A stretch of DNA of 5,550 bases from DASQDT01 sp036380435 (lineage in GTDB: Bacteria > Acidobacteriota > Blastocatellia > Pyrinomonadales > Pyrinomonadaceae), in the NCBI GenBank assembly GCA_036380435.1, contig DASVES010000042.1, forward strand, positions 1-5,550. The letters run 5' to 3'. The number at the start of each line of letters is the position of its first letter. Position 1 is the stretch's first letter. This document shows, piece after piece, positions 5,474 through 5,550 of the stretch. The translations under genes were made by a program, and so were the position numbers. The notes under the pieces are model-generated. The model worked only from the letters and a program-made list of their open reading frames with translations. It ran no database searches and had not been told where the DNA came from.

Positions 5474-5550
5474 GTCGGCGCACGACTCCGCGTAGCCGAT
5501 GTCGCGCGCCCCGGCCGCGCGCAAGGAAGAGCCACCGGCGTGGGCGGGGC

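Noticed and set aside
5503..5521. CGCGCG-N7-CGCGCG stem as a terminator
   Set aside because: It is low-complexity GC sequence in a GC-rich background, with no T-run after it.

Overview
The window looks like chromosomal DNA from a GC-rich member of the Acidobacteriota or a similar soil phylum. This is an inference from gene content. An ECF sigma factor of the kinase-associated type is followed by a membrane Ser/Thr kinase with a C-terminal TPR region, a pairing expanded in Acidobacteriota and Planctomycetota, and a secreted vanadium-haloperoxidase-like protein sits beside it. No rRNA, tRNA, CRISPR array, transposase or integrase is visible.

Layout. Positions 1-224 (+) hold the last 73 codons of a lytic transglycosylase. 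Positions 225-562 lie between two convergent genes. This stretch contains no intact gene, but it holds a short piece resembling the C-terminal half of a response-regulator receiver domain, apparently frameshifted, and a 9-bp inverted repeat with a 44-nt spacer. Positions 563-3788 (-) are a two-gene operon: the ECF sigma factor comes first and the kinase second, overlapping by about 11 nt. Positions 3789-4152 are a divergent control region with several short dyads. Positions 4153-5409 (+) encode an exported 418-aa vanadium-haloperoxidase/PAP2-like protein. Positions 5410-5550 hold a 14-bp palindrome and possibly the 3' end of a converging gene that runs off the right edge.

How the parts fit. 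The sigma factor and kinase very likely form one signalling unit: a cytoplasmic Hanks-type kinase domain, one membrane span, and an extracytoplasmic TolB/FlgO-like plus TPR sensor or scaffold region. No anti-sigma factor lies between them, so the kinase is the best candidate regulator of the sigma factor. Whether the divergent haloperoxidase-like gene is a target is unknown.

The main points for a second look are: (1) the haloperoxidase-like protein keeps the metal-pocket Lys, Arg and axial His but has Ala where the active-site His of the usual SGH motif should be; (2) the kinase gene drops sharply in GC at the junction between its FlgO-like and TPR regions, suggesting a mosaic gene; (3) the receiver-domain remnant; and (4) the dyads in the divergent promoter region. 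I did not find convincing evidence for a wholly new type of system.
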